Assembly (NCBI RefSeq): GCF_009649815.1 | Contig: NZ_WJIC01000015.1 | Span: 124,001 to 188,000 of the forward strand | Reading direction: 5' to 3' | Source of the DNA: Nocardia sp. SYP-A9097 | GTDB taxonomy: Bacteria; Actinomycetota; Actinomycetes; Mycobacteriales; Mycobacteriaceae | DNA length: 64,000 bases | Part shown: positions 42,392 to 51,273 of the stretch, piece after piece | How the letters are laid out: every line of letters starts with the position of its first letter | Position numbering within the stretch: the first letter of the stretch is position 1 | The notes under the pieces: model-generated | What the model was told of the DNA's origin: nothing | Seen by the model: the letters and a program-made list of their open reading frames with translations, nothing else | Databases searched by the model: none | Made by a program: the position numbers and the translations under genes

Positions 42392-43069
42392 TTAGGGCAG
42401 ACGCCAGTCCACCGGCGCGGCACCCAATGTACCCAGCAATTCGTTGGTACGTGAGAACGGGCGCGATCCGAAGAATCCGCGCGAGGCGGATAACGGTGAG
42501 GGATGGGCGGATTCGATGAACGGGGTCGACCCCAGCATCGGCTTCAAAGTCATGGCGTCGCGGCCCCAGAGAATGGCGACCAGCGGCTGGTCACGGGCCA
42601 CCAAAGCCCGAATTGCCTGCTCGGTCACCGCTTCCCAGCCCTTACCGCGATGCGAGGCCGCCTGGCCGGGCTGCACGGTGAGGACTCGGTTCAGCATGAG
42701 AACACCCTGATCCGACCACGGTGACAGATCACCGCACGACGGCATCGGGAGTTCGAGGTCCTTGGTCAGTTCGGAGAAGATATTCGCCAGGCTGCGTGGC
42801 ACCGGTTTGACATCCGGTTCCACCGAGAAACTCAGCCCCATGGCATGGCCGGGAGTGGGGTACGGATCCTGGCCGACGATGAGGACCCGGACCTTGTCGA
42901 ACGGACGCTGGAAGGCGCGCAGCACATTATCGCCCTTGGGGAGATAGCCACGCCCGGCAGCGTTTTCGGTACGGAGGAATTCGCCCATATCGGCAATGCG
43001 ATCGGCCACCGGTTCCAGGGCCTCGGCCCATCCAGAATCGACGACCTCCGACAGCGGTTTGTTGCCCAT
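42392..43069 (-). CDS. ung: Uracil-DNA glycosylase (family 1)
   Basis: A 225-aa enzyme removing uracil from DNA. The catalytic water-activating motif is VLIVGQDPYPTPGHAMGLSFS, the uracil-binding block VLMLNRVLTVQ, and the DNA-intercalating loop SAHPSPLSASRGFFG. ATG 43067-43069 matches the family start (NKPLSEVV) and has TAAGTT 8 nt upstream, a possible leaderless -10 box. It lies 47 bp after thiL ends, with the same orientation as in M. tuberculosis (Rv2976c-Rv2977c). Confidence 0.97.
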   Translation of the reverse strand: MGNKPLSEVVDSGWAEALEPVADRIADMGEFLRTENAAGRGYLPKGDNVLRAFQRPFDKVRVLIVGQDPYPTPGHAMGLSFSVEPDVKPVPRSLANIFSELTKDLELPMPSCGDLSPWSDQGVLMLNRVLTVQPGQAASHRGKGWEAVTEQAIRALVARDQPLVAILWGRDAMTLKPMLGSTPFIESAHPSPLSASRGFFGSRPFSRTNELLGTLGAAPVDWRLP

Positions 43070-43116
43070 GTCGGGAGAACTTATCGTGGCGAGTTTCCGA
43101 GCGGAAGACCGCCCAC

Positions 43117-44226
43117 CTATGCGAAGGATTCCCAACCGGTGGGTCCGGTTCGAGCGGTGCCGTCCACCGTGACGCCCGAACCTTCGGTAACTCGGCCGAT
43201 ACGAACCCAACCCGCTGGCAGAGCAACGGATTCGGGGAAAGTCGCGGCGAAGGCGTGGTCTTCGCCGCCCGCCAGAATCCAGTCGAGGGCGCTTGCGCCG
43301 AGGGCTTCGGCGATCGGTTCGAGGATGGGATCGCGCAGGGTCGCCGAGTCGAGATCCATGGCGACACCGGATGATTCGGCAATATGCCCCAAATCAGCCA
43401 GGAGGCCGTCGGAGACATCGGTGAGGGCATCGACCCTCACCCCGGGCGGCAAATCCAGCACAGCGGCGTATGGGGGCTGCGGAACCTTGTGCACGGCAAC
43501 GACATCCGGCCAATGTGAGGCGTCCACACCGGGATGGTTCTCCGGATTGTTGCCGTCGAGCAGCAGCGCCAGCCCCGCGGCGGACCAACCGAGCAGTCCG
43601 GCGACGGCCACCACATCACCCGGGCGCGCGCCCGACTTGAGAATCGGCTCACGCCCGGCCGGATCACCGAACGCGGTCACCGAGATCACCAATAGTGGAG
43701 CGCGCACCACATCACCACCCGCGATGGAGGCTCCGGCGCGCTCGGCCTCGGCCCACATGCCATCCGCGAGATCGGTGATGAAATCGACCGGGGTCTCCGG
43801 CGGGCAGCCGAACGAAACCACGAACGCGCTCGGCGTGGCGCCCATGGCGACCACATCCGCCGCGTTCTGTGCGATCGCCTTGCGGCCGATGTCACGCCCG
43901 CTGGACCAGTCGAGCCGGAAATGCCGGTCCTGCACCAACATGTCCGTTGTCACCACGAACCGGCCATCCGGTGCGGCCACCACCGCCGCATCATCCCCAG
44001 GCCCGAGCAGCACACCTGGCCCCTGCTTCCGCCCCGCGTTGATCCGCGCGATCAACCCGAACTCCCCGAGTTCGCGCACGGTCTTCGCATCGCTCCCGTA
44101 CCCGGGAAAGCGATCGGCAGTGGCGCGGCTCGCAGAACCGCGTGGCCTGCTACTGGCGGTGATGACGGTCTCCTCGGCGGTGAGTGGGCTGCGGACGTCG
44201 GACCTCGAAACGGTACCCTCGGACAC
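43117..44226 (-). CDS. thiL: Thiamine-monophosphate kinase
   Basis: A 369-aa ATP-dependent kinase making thiamine diphosphate from thiamine monophosphate. The family blocks are LLGPGDDAAVVAAPDGRFVV, TTDMLVQDRHF, DWSSGRDIGRKAIAQNAADV, TDVSDGLLADLGHIA and the C-terminal GGEDHAF. GTG 44224-44226 is proposed as the start. The frame stays open to 44,799, but that would run across the promoter and coding region of the opposite DUF3515 gene. About 55 residues before the conserved core are unlike other ThiL proteins, so the start is uncertain. Confidence 0.9.
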   Translation of the reverse strand: MSEGTVSRSDVRSPLTAEETVITASSRPRGSASRATADRFPGYGSDAKTVRELGEFGLIARINAGRKQGPGVLLGPGDDAAVVAAPDGRFVVTTDMLVQDRHFRLDWSSGRDIGRKAIAQNAADVVAMGATPSAFVVSFGCPPETPVDFITDLADGMWAEAERAGASIAGGDVVRAPLLVISVTAFGDPAGREPILKSGARPGDVVAVAGLLGWSAAGLALLLDGNNPENHPGVDASHWPDVVAVHKVPQPPYAAVLDLPPGVRVDALTDVSDGLLADLGHIAESSGVAMDLDSATLRDPILEPIAEALGASALDWILAGGEDHAFAATFPESVALPAGWVRIGRVTEGSGVTVDGTARTGPTGWESFA

Positions 44227-44293
44227 GAAATCGACGACCACCAGCCGGGACGCGCTGTGCCCCGGCACGGCACGATCGGGGACCGACGACCGG

Positions 44294-45190
44294 ATGAGCA
44301 ACGACACCCGCGGCAGCGAACCGGAATCCAGCACGCCCGAGGCGACTGCGCCCGGAGCGGTGGATATCGCGAAGCAGCCCGCCGCCGACAGCACGCAGGC
44401 ATCCGCAGCCGACGAGTCGAGCGACTCCGGCAAGGACGCGCGGTCGGCCACCGACGGGACCGGCGACTCCGGCACGGACACGCAGCCGGCCGCCGACGGA
44501 ACCAACAACTCCGGCACAGCGACCGCCACGGCCGACGCGAGCGATGCAGGCGAATCCGCCGAGACCGCCCGCGCCGACAAGCCGAGCGCGGACGACAGCG
44601 CGGTGAAGTCCACGGACACGGACGAATCCGACGCGGATGAGGATGAGCCGAGCGAGGGCCGGTCGCCCGCGCTGATCGCCACGGCTGTCGCGCTGCCGAT
44701 CGCATTGGTCGCGGGTGTGCTGGTGATGGGTGTACTGGCGAATCGGCATCCGACTCGGGAACCGCTGGTACTCGGCGCGGTGGGAGCCCCCGCCGCCACG
44801 GGTCCGCAGTGTTCGGCGCTACTGCCCGCGCTGCCCGAGAAGTTCGGCGACTACACCACGTCCGAACTCGTACAGCCCGCTCCGGCCGGTGCCAAGGCGT
44901 GGCAGCAGGCCGACGGCGGCGACGCGATCGTGCTGCGCTGCGGTTTGGAGCGGCCCATGGAATTCAATCGCGCCTCACCGCTGCAGGTCGTCAACAATGT
45001 GAACTGGTTCGACGTGCGCGACTCGACCAGCGGCGCGGCCTCCGGCACCTACTGGGCGGTGGATCGCGGCACCTACATCGCGCTGACCATGCCCGACAAC
45101 GCGGGACCGACTCCGTTGCAAGAGATTTCGGACGCCATCACCAAAGCGATTCCGCAGCAGCCGCTCGATCCGGGACCACTGCCCAACTAG
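44294..45190 (+). CDS. DUF3515 membrane protein with long disordered N-terminus
   Basis: A 298-aa protein corresponding to the Rv2980 family. About 125 N-terminal residues are low-complexity, rich in Ala, Asp, Ser, Thr and Gly, with repeated DSG/AADG units. One membrane helix follows (LIATAVALPIALVAGVLVMG), then a C-terminal extracytoplasmic domain of about 140 residues with cysteines in QCSALLPALPEKFGDY and LRCGLERP, the DUF3515 core. Function of the family is unknown; it is conserved near ddl and thiL in mycolate bacteria. ATG 44294 leaves 67 bp to the divergent thiL start. Confidence 0.82.
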   Translation: MSNDTRGSEPESSTPEATAPGAVDIAKQPAADSTQASAADESSDSGKDARSATDGTGDSGTDTQPAADGTNNSGTATATADASDAGESAETARADKPSADDSAVKSTDTDESDADEDEPSEGRSPALIATAVALPIALVAGVLVMGVLANRHPTREPLVLGAVGAPAATGPQCSALLPALPEKFGDYTTSELVQPAPAGAKAWQQADGGDAIVLRCGLERPMEFNRASPLQVVNNVNWFDVRDSTSGAASGTYWAVDRGTYIALTMPDNAGPTPLQEISDAITKAIPQQPLDPGPLPN

Positions 45191-45205
45191 TGGCACGGTC
45201 CTGCG

Positions 45206-45345
45206 ATGTGGATCCCGGCCAAAAGCATGCCGGGATGACGGGGAGCCCGCATGCCGGGAACGCGGGGGCCACCGCGTCGAGAACCCGGAGGCCGGCGTGC
45301 CGAGAACCCAGGGACCAGCGTGGCGGGATGACGGAGAGCCGCACC
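45206..45345. repeat. Degenerate tandem GC-hairpin repeats
   Basis: ATCCCGGC (45212-45219) pairs with GCCGGGAT (45229-45236), and variants of the unit TGCCGGGATGACGG recur at about 45,228, 45,251 and 45,319 with intermediate decayed copies. The unit looks like the short extragenic hairpin repeats scattered through many actinobacterial genomes. It separates the convergent DUF3515 and DUF6191 genes. Confidence 0.5.
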
Positions 45346-45389
45346 TCTTGACGGGACTTCGGCGGGAGCCGAGCTCGTCGGGACGCGGG

Positions 45390-45692
45390 TCAGAGTTTGC
45401 GGATTTTGACTTTGCCGGCGGTGAGGTCGACGTCTATGCCGCCGTCACCGTCGCCGGGGTTCTCGCGATGCATGAGGACGGTTTGGCGTTGCTCGAATTC
45501 GTGTTTCTTGCCGGGATCGAAGACCGAGCCGAAGGTTTCGAAGCCGATGGCGGCGGCGCCGCGGCCCTCGGATTCGGCCTCGGGGTCGCGCATCCAGGGG
45601 AGGCCGGTGCGGCCGCTGACCTTGCGGTACGCGACCTCGGCGAAGGCCACCACGATAATCAGCAGGGCCAAGCCGGGGATGGTCATCGCCAT
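45390..45692 (-). CDS. DUF6191-type small membrane protein
   Basis: A 100-aa protein with one N-terminal helix (IPGLALLIIVVAFAEVAY) and a soluble tail containing GLPWMRDPE, IGFETFGSVFDPGKKHEFEQ and LMHRENPGDG. I match it tentatively to the DUF6191 actinobacterial family; function unknown. ATG 45690-45692 has an AAGG site; a GTG 6 nt earlier is possible. It lies 72 bp downstream of ddl in the same direction. Confidence 0.7.
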   Translation of the reverse strand: MAMTIPGLALLIIVVAFAEVAYRKVSGRTGLPWMRDPEAESEGRGAAAIGFETFGSVFDPGKKHEFEQRQTVLMHRENPGDGDGGIDVDLTAGKVKIRKL

Positions 45693-45764
45693 GAGCACGC
45701 CTTCGAGGCTACCCAGCCTCAGATGTGGCTGTCATCACCCGCAGGTCGCACCATGCACATTGAT

Positions 45765-46865
45765 TCAGCGCAGTCCCGTGCCGCGCGCCAATGCGGTTTC
45801 GACGAGGTTGGTCACCAGGTCCCGGCGACCGATACCGGTGGCCTCCCACATGCGCGGGTACATGGAGATGGCGGTGAAGCCGGGCATGGTGTTGATTTCG
45901 TTGATGACCGGGCCGTCGGCGGTGACGAAGAAGTCGACGCGGGCCAGGCCCTGGCAGTCCAGGGCGCGGAAGGCTTGTACGGCGATGTCCCGAATCTGTT
46001 GCGACACATCGTCGTCCAGCTTGGCGGGGACATCGAATTCGCAGACGTCGTCGAGGTATTTGGTGTCGAAGTCGTAGAATTCCGGGCCCTCGAGGGTTTC
46101 CTCGGGCATCCGAATCTCCGCCACCACACTGGCTTCCACGCGACCGTCCGGGAATTCCAGTACGCCGCACTCGACTTCGCGGCCCACGATCCCGGCCTCG
46201 ATGATCACCTTCGGATCATGCTGTCGCGCAACGGTAATCGCGGCCTCGAGCTCACTCCAGGCGTCGACCTTGGTAATGCCGATGGAAGACCCACCGCGCG
46301 CGGGCTTCACGAACACCGGCAGGCCGAGCCGCTCGCGATCCGCCTCCGACAGCGTCGCGACACCCGGCCGCAGCACCACCTGGATGCCGATCGGAAGCCC
46401 TTCCGCCGCAAGGAGTTTCTTGGTGAATTCCTTATCCATACCGGCGGCACTCGCAAGCACACCCGGGCCGACATACGGCAGCCCGGCGAGCTCCAGCAAC
46501 CCCTGCAGGGTGCCGTCCTCACCGAACGCGCCGTGCAGCACCGGGAAAACCACATCGACACTGCCGAGTACCGCGTCCGGGCTGCCGAGCGGAACCAGTC
46601 CGCCCGCGCGGCTGGGGTCGGCGGCGAGCATCAGTTCGGTGCCTGCCGAATCCACCGACGGCAGTTCCCGGCTCGCGTCCGCGGTGAGCGCGTGCGAGTC
46701 CGCGGAGTTCAGCACCCAGGTGCCGTCGCGGGTGATGCCGATCGGAACCGCCTCGTACCGTTCGGGATCGAGGCTGCCCAAGACCGTACGGGCCGACACA
46801 CACGAGACGCCATGCTCGTTGCTGCGCCCGCCGAACACCACCGCCACCCGGATCCTGTTGGTCAT
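45765..46865 (-). CDS. ddl: D-alanine--D-alanine ligase
   Basis: A 366-aa ATP-grasp ligase making the D-Ala-D-Ala dipeptide for peptidoglycan. Motifs are VVFGGRSNEHGVS (phosphate loop), FPVLHGAFGEDGTLQGLLEL, FVKPARGGSSIGI and VINEINTMPGFT (metal and substrate site). ATG 46863-46865 (TNRIRVAVVFGG) is chosen; the open frame upstream is unlike the family. It follows gpsA (gap about 200 bp), as in M. tuberculosis (Rv2981c-Rv2982c). The residues seen do not suggest D-Lac specificity. Confidence 0.96.
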   Translation of the reverse strand: MTNRIRVAVVFGGRSNEHGVSCVSARTVLGSLDPERYEAVPIGITRDGTWVLNSADSHALTADASRELPSVDSAGTELMLAADPSRAGGLVPLGSPDAVLGSVDVVFPVLHGAFGEDGTLQGLLELAGLPYVGPGVLASAAGMDKEFTKKLLAAEGLPIGIQVVLRPGVATLSEADRERLGLPVFVKPARGGSSIGITKVDAWSELEAAITVARQHDPKVIIEAGIVGREVECGVLEFPDGRVEASVVAEIRMPEETLEGPEFYDFDTKYLDDVCEFDVPAKLDDDVSQQIRDIAVQAFRALDCQGLARVDFFVTADGPVINEINTMPGFTAISMYPRMWEATGIGRRDLVTNLVETALARGTGLR

Positions 46866-47069
46866 GCCCGGAACCATATCCGGCGGTGATGCCAACTCGG
46901 TTACGCGGTCACTCCCATCGCACGGCACCGCTGCCCGCCCGAGTCGGGGCCGGGCCGGCCGCCGCTCGGTCCCGCGCCGCAATCGCACCATCTCCGGGTA
47001 CGGCCCGCCCGCCCCGCGGCAATCGCCCGCCGCCCGGTCGGCGCGGCGGTCATCGACCTTGCGCCACAA

Positions 47070-48065
47070 TCATTCCGACTTGAGCCGGCGCCCCAGCAAT
47101 TGCCCCACCGCGTCGGCGGTGGGCAGCCCCTCATGGCAGACCTGATGCATGGCATTGGTCAACGGCATCTCCACCCCGTGCGCCGCGGCCAGTGCCCGCA
47201 CCGATGTGCAGGACTTCACACCCTCGGCGACCTGGCCATGAGTGGCCAGCTGCGCGGATTCGATGGTGCCGCCCGCCCCGAGCGCATGCCCGAACGAACG
47301 ATTGCGCGACAGCGGTGAAGTGCAGGTGGCGACCAGATCGCCGACCCCGGCGAGCCCGGCCAGCGTCACCGGTTCCGCGCCGACGGCCACCCCGAGCCGA
47401 ATGATCTCCGCGAGCCCGCGCGTGATGAGACTGGCAATCGAGTTGTCGCCCAACCCCATTCCGGAGGCGATACCGCAGGCAAGCGCGATCACATTCTTGC
47501 AGGCACCACCGATTTCACAGCCGATCACATCGCTGTTGGTGTACGGCCGGAAGTATCCGGTGGCGCTCGCGTGCTGCACCGCCTCGGCGCGCGCGGTATC
47601 GGTGCAGGCGACCACGGTCGCGGTCGGCTGCCGCGCGGCGACCTCGTGCGCCAGGTTCGGACCCGACAGCACCGCGACCCGACTCGGATCCGCGCCACTG
47701 ACTTCGGAGATCACCTGACTCATCCGCAGCAGCGTCCCGGTCTCGATGCCCTTGGCCAGACTCAGCAGCGTGGCTTCGCCCGGAATATCGGGCTGCCACT
47801 CCGTGAGATTCGCGCGCAGCGACTGCGACGGCACCGCCAGCACCACAATGTCCGCGCCCTGCAAAGCGATCCGATGATCATCGGTCGCGGCGATCGGCGG
47901 CAGCGTGACATCCGGTAGATACCAGGGATTCCGATGCTCGGTGGCCAGCGCTTTCGCCACCTCTGCCCGCCGAGCCCACATGGTGACCTCGGTTCCCGCC
48001 TCCGCCAACACCTTCGCGAACGCAGTCCCCCAAGACCCCGCTCCCAACACCGCTGCCCTAGCCAT
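47070..48065 (-). CDS. gpsA: Glycerol-3-phosphate dehydrogenase (NAD(P)+)
   Basis: A 331-aa enzyme reducing dihydroxyacetone phosphate to sn-glycerol-3-phosphate for phospholipid synthesis. The N-terminal Rossmann motif is AVLGAGSWGTAFAKVLA. Substrate-site blocks are VLSGPNLAHEVA, GGACKNVIALACGIASGMGLGDN and RNRSFGHALGAG. ATG 48063-48065 is fixed by the family start and by a TATATT box ending 6 nt upstream, a predicted leaderless promoter. The 204-bp gap to ddl holds no gene. Confidence 0.96.
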   Translation of the reverse strand: MARAAVLGAGSWGTAFAKVLAEAGTEVTMWARRAEVAKALATEHRNPWYLPDVTLPPIAATDDHRIALQGADIVVLAVPSQSLRANLTEWQPDIPGEATLLSLAKGIETGTLLRMSQVISEVSGADPSRVAVLSGPNLAHEVAARQPTATVVACTDTARAEAVQHASATGYFRPYTNSDVIGCEIGGACKNVIALACGIASGMGLGDNSIASLITRGLAEIIRLGVAVGAEPVTLAGLAGVGDLVATCTSPLSRNRSFGHALGAGGTIESAQLATHGQVAEGVKSCTSVRALAAAHGVEMPLTNAMHQVCHEGLPTADAVGQLLGRRLKSE

Positions 48066-48071
48066 CTGCCC

Positions 48072-48077
48072 AATATA
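48072..48077 (-). promoter_or_regulatory. Leaderless -10 box of gpsA
   Basis: TATATT on the minus strand, 6 nt before the gpsA ATG. It is one of the most A/T-rich hexamers in this part of the window and fits TANNNT. Confidence 0.6.
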
Positions 48078-48331
48078 TGCGCGCCCCGAAACCACCGCGC
48101 CGAGCATCGCAAAGCGGATACTCCAGACGCGGGAATGTCGCCGCCCCCCGTTTGTGTCACCGCCGCAATCGTGTCGCGCGGGAAACGCGCGGTGCGGGTG
48201 CGTGGAGCAGCGTGGCTGGGCACTCTGGAAGAGCACCACCGGATCGGGAAGCCAGACCGGCGAGTATGGGTTGTCGTCATGCGTGGGCGGGTGCTCATCC
48301 AGCCGTCACCAAAGAGTGGGAGGATTCGGGC

Positions 48332-49021
48332 ATGCGGTCGACCGTGCACGCCGTGATCGCGGTGAAGAATCTCGAGCTGGCGAAGAGCCGGCTCGCTGAT
48401 CGGCTGCGACCGCAGGACCGGCCGAGATTGGTGCTGGCCATGCTCACCGATACCGTCAGCGCCGCGGTGGCCACAACCGGTATCGCCTCGGTGACCGTGG
48501 TGACGCCGGACCCGACGGTGAGCGATCTGGTGCGTGGCCTCGGCGCGCGCGTACAACCCGAGCCGGAGGTTCCCGGCGGCCTCAATGCCGCGCTGGCGGC
48601 CGGGGCCGCGGCGATCCGGGGTGCGCATGGTCCCGTCGATCTGCTTGCCCTGCAAGCCGATCTGCCCGCCCTGCGCGCGCAGGAATTGACCGACATGCTG
48701 ACCGTCGCCGGGCATCGGCGTTCGGTGGTGGCCGATCACGAGGGCAGCGGCACCGTCGCCCTGCTGCTGCGTGATCCGGCCGCGGCGCTGAACCCCATGT
48801 TCGGCCCGGACTCGGCCCGCAGGCATATCGCGGCGGGTGCGGTGGAGTTGCTCGGGGACTGGCCCGGATTGCGCCAGGACGTCGATACCGCAGCAGATCT
48901 CGACCGCGCCGCAGATCTCGGTGTCGGGATTGCCACCGGCACGCTACTCGATGAAATCGGCGTGTCGCGGGCGTGTCAGGCAGCGGAACAAGTCCATCGG
49001 GCCGGTTCCTCACTGTGCTGA
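48332..49021 (+). CDS. fbiD: Phosphoenolpyruvate/2-phospholactate guanylyltransferase (F420 synthesis)
   Basis: A 229-aa nucleotidyltransferase of the CofC/FbiD family, which activates phosphoenolpyruvate or 2-phospho-L-lactate with GTP in coenzyme F420 synthesis. Visible blocks are VHAVIAVKNLELAKSRLADR, LALQADLPALRAQEL and ADHEGSGTVALLL followed by FGPDSARRH. ATG 48332 has a GTGGGAGG site at 48316-48323. It is in the same place as Rv2983, next to gpsA and ppk. It implies the organism makes F420. Confidence 0.92.
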   Translation: MRSTVHAVIAVKNLELAKSRLADRLRPQDRPRLVLAMLTDTVSAAVATTGIASVTVVTPDPTVSDLVRGLGARVQPEPEVPGGLNAALAAGAAAIRGAHGPVDLLALQADLPALRAQELTDMLTVAGHRRSVVADHEGSGTVALLLRDPAAALNPMFGPDSARRHIAAGAVELLGDWPGLRQDVDTAADLDRAADLGVGIATGTLLDEIGVSRACQAAEQVHRAGSSLC

Positions 49022-49089
49022 CCGGGCGTGATATGCGCTGCAATGGACGGTGTCAGAGCGGCACCCCGCACACGACATAAGGAATGATC

Positions 49090-51273
49090 GTGAGAGTGAG
49101 CGATACGGATACCGTCAAGCAACCGCCGCTACTACCCGCGGCCCCGCCCGCGGCAACCCCACCGCCCACGGCCGCGACTGCCACACGTTTGCCGGCCGAC
49201 CGCTACCTGAACCGAGAACTCAGCTGGCTCGATTTCAATGCCCGGGTACTCGCGCTCGCGGAAGATACCTCGCAGCCGCTTCTCGAACGAGCTAAATTCC
49301 TGGCCATTTTCGCGTCCAATCTCGACGAGTTCTATATGGTCCGCGTCGCCGGTTTGAAGCGCCGCGCCGAGACCGGACTGTCGGTGCGCTCCGCCGACGG
49401 ACTCTCCCCCACCGAACAGCTGGAGATGATCGCGGCCCGCACCCAGGATCTGGCGGCCCGCCACGCCCGGGCCTTCCTGGACCAGGTGCTGCCCGCGCTG
49501 ACCGCCGAGAACATCGCCATCACCCGCTGGGCGGACCTGGACGACGGCGAAAAGCAGCGCCTCTCCGGGTATTTCCAGGATCAGGTCTTCCCGGTGCTGA
49601 CCCCGCTCGCGGTGGATCCCGCGCACCCGTTCCCATACATCAGCGGGCTGAGCCTGAACCTCGCTGTGACGGTGAAGGATTCGGTAACCGGCGGCGAGCA
49701 CTTCGCGCGCGTCAAGGTGCCCGACAATGTGGATCGCTTTGTGCGCGTGCGCCGTTCGCCGCGCGAATCCGGCGCGGCACAGTCCGCGACCCTGGCACCT
49801 TTCCTGCCGATGGAAGAACTGATCGCCGCGCATCTGGATCAGCTCTTCCCGGGAATGGAAGTGGTGGAACATCATTCGTTCCGCATCACCCGTAACGCCG
49901 ATCTCGAGGTCGAGGAGGATCGCGACGAGGACCTGCTGCAGGCCCTGGAGCGCGAGCTCGCCCGCCGCCGCTTCGGCTCCCCGGTGCGCCTCGAGGTCTC
50001 GGACGATATGACCGAGCACATGCTGGATCTGCTACTGCGCGAACTGGATGTGGATCCGGGCGATGTCATCCAGGTCCCCGGCCTGCTCGACCTGTCCTGC
50101 CTGTGGCAGGTGTACGGCGTGGACCGGCCCAACCTCAAGGACGCCCCGTACGTGCCCGCCACCCCGCCCGCCTTCGGCGAACGGGAAACGCCCCGAAACG
50201 TTTTCGCGGCCCTGCGCGAGGGCGACGTGCTGGTGCACCACCCCTACGACTCCTTCTCCACTAGCGTGCAGCGCTTCATCGAACAGGCCGCCGCCGACCC
50301 GCAGGTGCTCGCGATCAAGCAGACGCTGTACCGCACCTCCGGCGACTCCCCCATCGTGAATGCCCTCATCGACGCCGCCGAGGCCGGTAAGCAGGTCGTC
50401 GCGCTGGTCGAGATCAAGGCCCGCTTCGACGAGCAGGCCAACATCAAATGGGCTCGCGCACTGGAACAAGCGGGCGTGCACGTGGTCTACGGCCTGGTCG
50501 GGCTGAAGACACACTGCAAGACCTGCCTGGTGGTGCGCCGCGAGGGCGCGACCATCCGCCGCTACTGCCATATCGGCACCGGTAACTACAATCCCAAGAC
50601 CGCGCGCCTGTACGAGGATGTCGGATTGCTCACTGCCGCACCGGAGATCGGCGCGGACCTGACCGACCTGTTCAACTCGCTCACCGGATACTCCCGAAAA
50701 GCGAGCTACCGCAACCTACTCGTCGCCCCCAGCGGTGTACGGCAGGGAATTGTGGAGCGCATCGAGCGCGAGGTGGAGCTGGCCGCGCAGGGCGAACCGG
50801 CGCGAATCCGCTTGAAGGCCAACGCTCTGGTCGACGAGCAGATCATCGACGCGCTGTACCGGGCCTCCCAAGCCGGGGTTCCCGTGCAGATCGTCGTACG
50901 CGGTATCTGCGGCCTGCGCCCGGGTGTCCCGGGTATGAGCGAGAACATCGAGGTGCGCTCGATTCTCGGCCGCTACCTGGAACATTCGCGCGTCCTGCAC
51001 TTCCAGGCCCAGGATCAATACTGGATCGGCAGCGCCGACATGATGCACCGCAATCTGGACCGGCGCGTGGAAGTGCTGGCGCAGGTGAAGGATCCGAAGC
51101 TGGCCCAGCAGTTGGGCGGGGTCTTCGACTCCGCGCTCGACCCCACCACCCGCTGCTGGGTGCTGGCAGCGGACGGCAGCTGGGTGGCCCAGCCCGATCC
51201 GGATGTCGCCGGTGAAGAAATCCGCGACCATCAGGACTACCTCATGCGACTGCGACGTCCGGATCGCCCGTGA
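49090..51273 (+). CDS. ppk: Polyphosphate kinase
   Basis: A 727-aa PPK1 that reversibly makes polyphosphate from ATP. The N-terminal domain starts RYLNRELSWLDFNARVLALA. The two histidine-kinase-like phospholipase-D folds carry VALVEIKARFDEQANIKWAR, TYGL-type THCKTCLVVRREG and YCHIGTGNYNPKTARLYEDVG with the autophosphorylated His. GTG 49090 is preferred because AAGGA lies 7 nt upstream; ATG 49084 is too close to that site. Its stop overlaps the mutT1 start (GTGA). Confidence 0.96.
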   Translation: MRVSDTDTVKQPPLLPAAPPAATPPPTAATATRLPADRYLNRELSWLDFNARVLALAEDTSQPLLERAKFLAIFASNLDEFYMVRVAGLKRRAETGLSVRSADGLSPTEQLEMIAARTQDLAARHARAFLDQVLPALTAENIAITRWADLDDGEKQRLSGYFQDQVFPVLTPLAVDPAHPFPYISGLSLNLAVTVKDSVTGGEHFARVKVPDNVDRFVRVRRSPRESGAAQSATLAPFLPMEELIAAHLDQLFPGMEVVEHHSFRITRNADLEVEEDRDEDLLQALERELARRRFGSPVRLEVSDDMTEHMLDLLLRELDVDPGDVIQVPGLLDLSCLWQVYGVDRPNLKDAPYVPATPPAFGERETPRNVFAALREGDVLVHHPYDSFSTSVQRFIEQAAADPQVLAIKQTLYRTSGDSPIVNALIDAAEAGKQVVALVEIKARFDEQANIKWARALEQAGVHVVYGLVGLKTHCKTCLVVRREGATIRRYCHIGTGNYNPKTARLYEDVGLLTAAPEIGADLTDLFNSLTGYSRKASYRNLLVAPSGVRQGIVERIEREVELAAQGEPARIRLKANALVDEQIIDALYRASQAGVPVQIVVRGICGLRPGVPGMSENIEVRSILGRYLEHSRVLHFQAQDQYWIGSADMMHRNLDRRVEVLAQVKDPKLAQQLGGVFDSALDPTTRCWVLAADGSWVAQPDPDVAGEEIRDHQDYLMRLRRPDRP

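Noticed and set aside
44227..44799. N-terminal extension of thiL to a 560-aa protein
   Set aside because: It would run antisense through the DUF3515 coding region and has no similarity to ThiL; GTG 44226 is a better start.
42845..45190. A 781-codon plus-strand frame running through ung and thiL into the DUF3515 gene
   Set aside because: Only the part from ATG 44294 looks like protein with a membrane helix and a known domain; the rest is antisense to ung and thiL.
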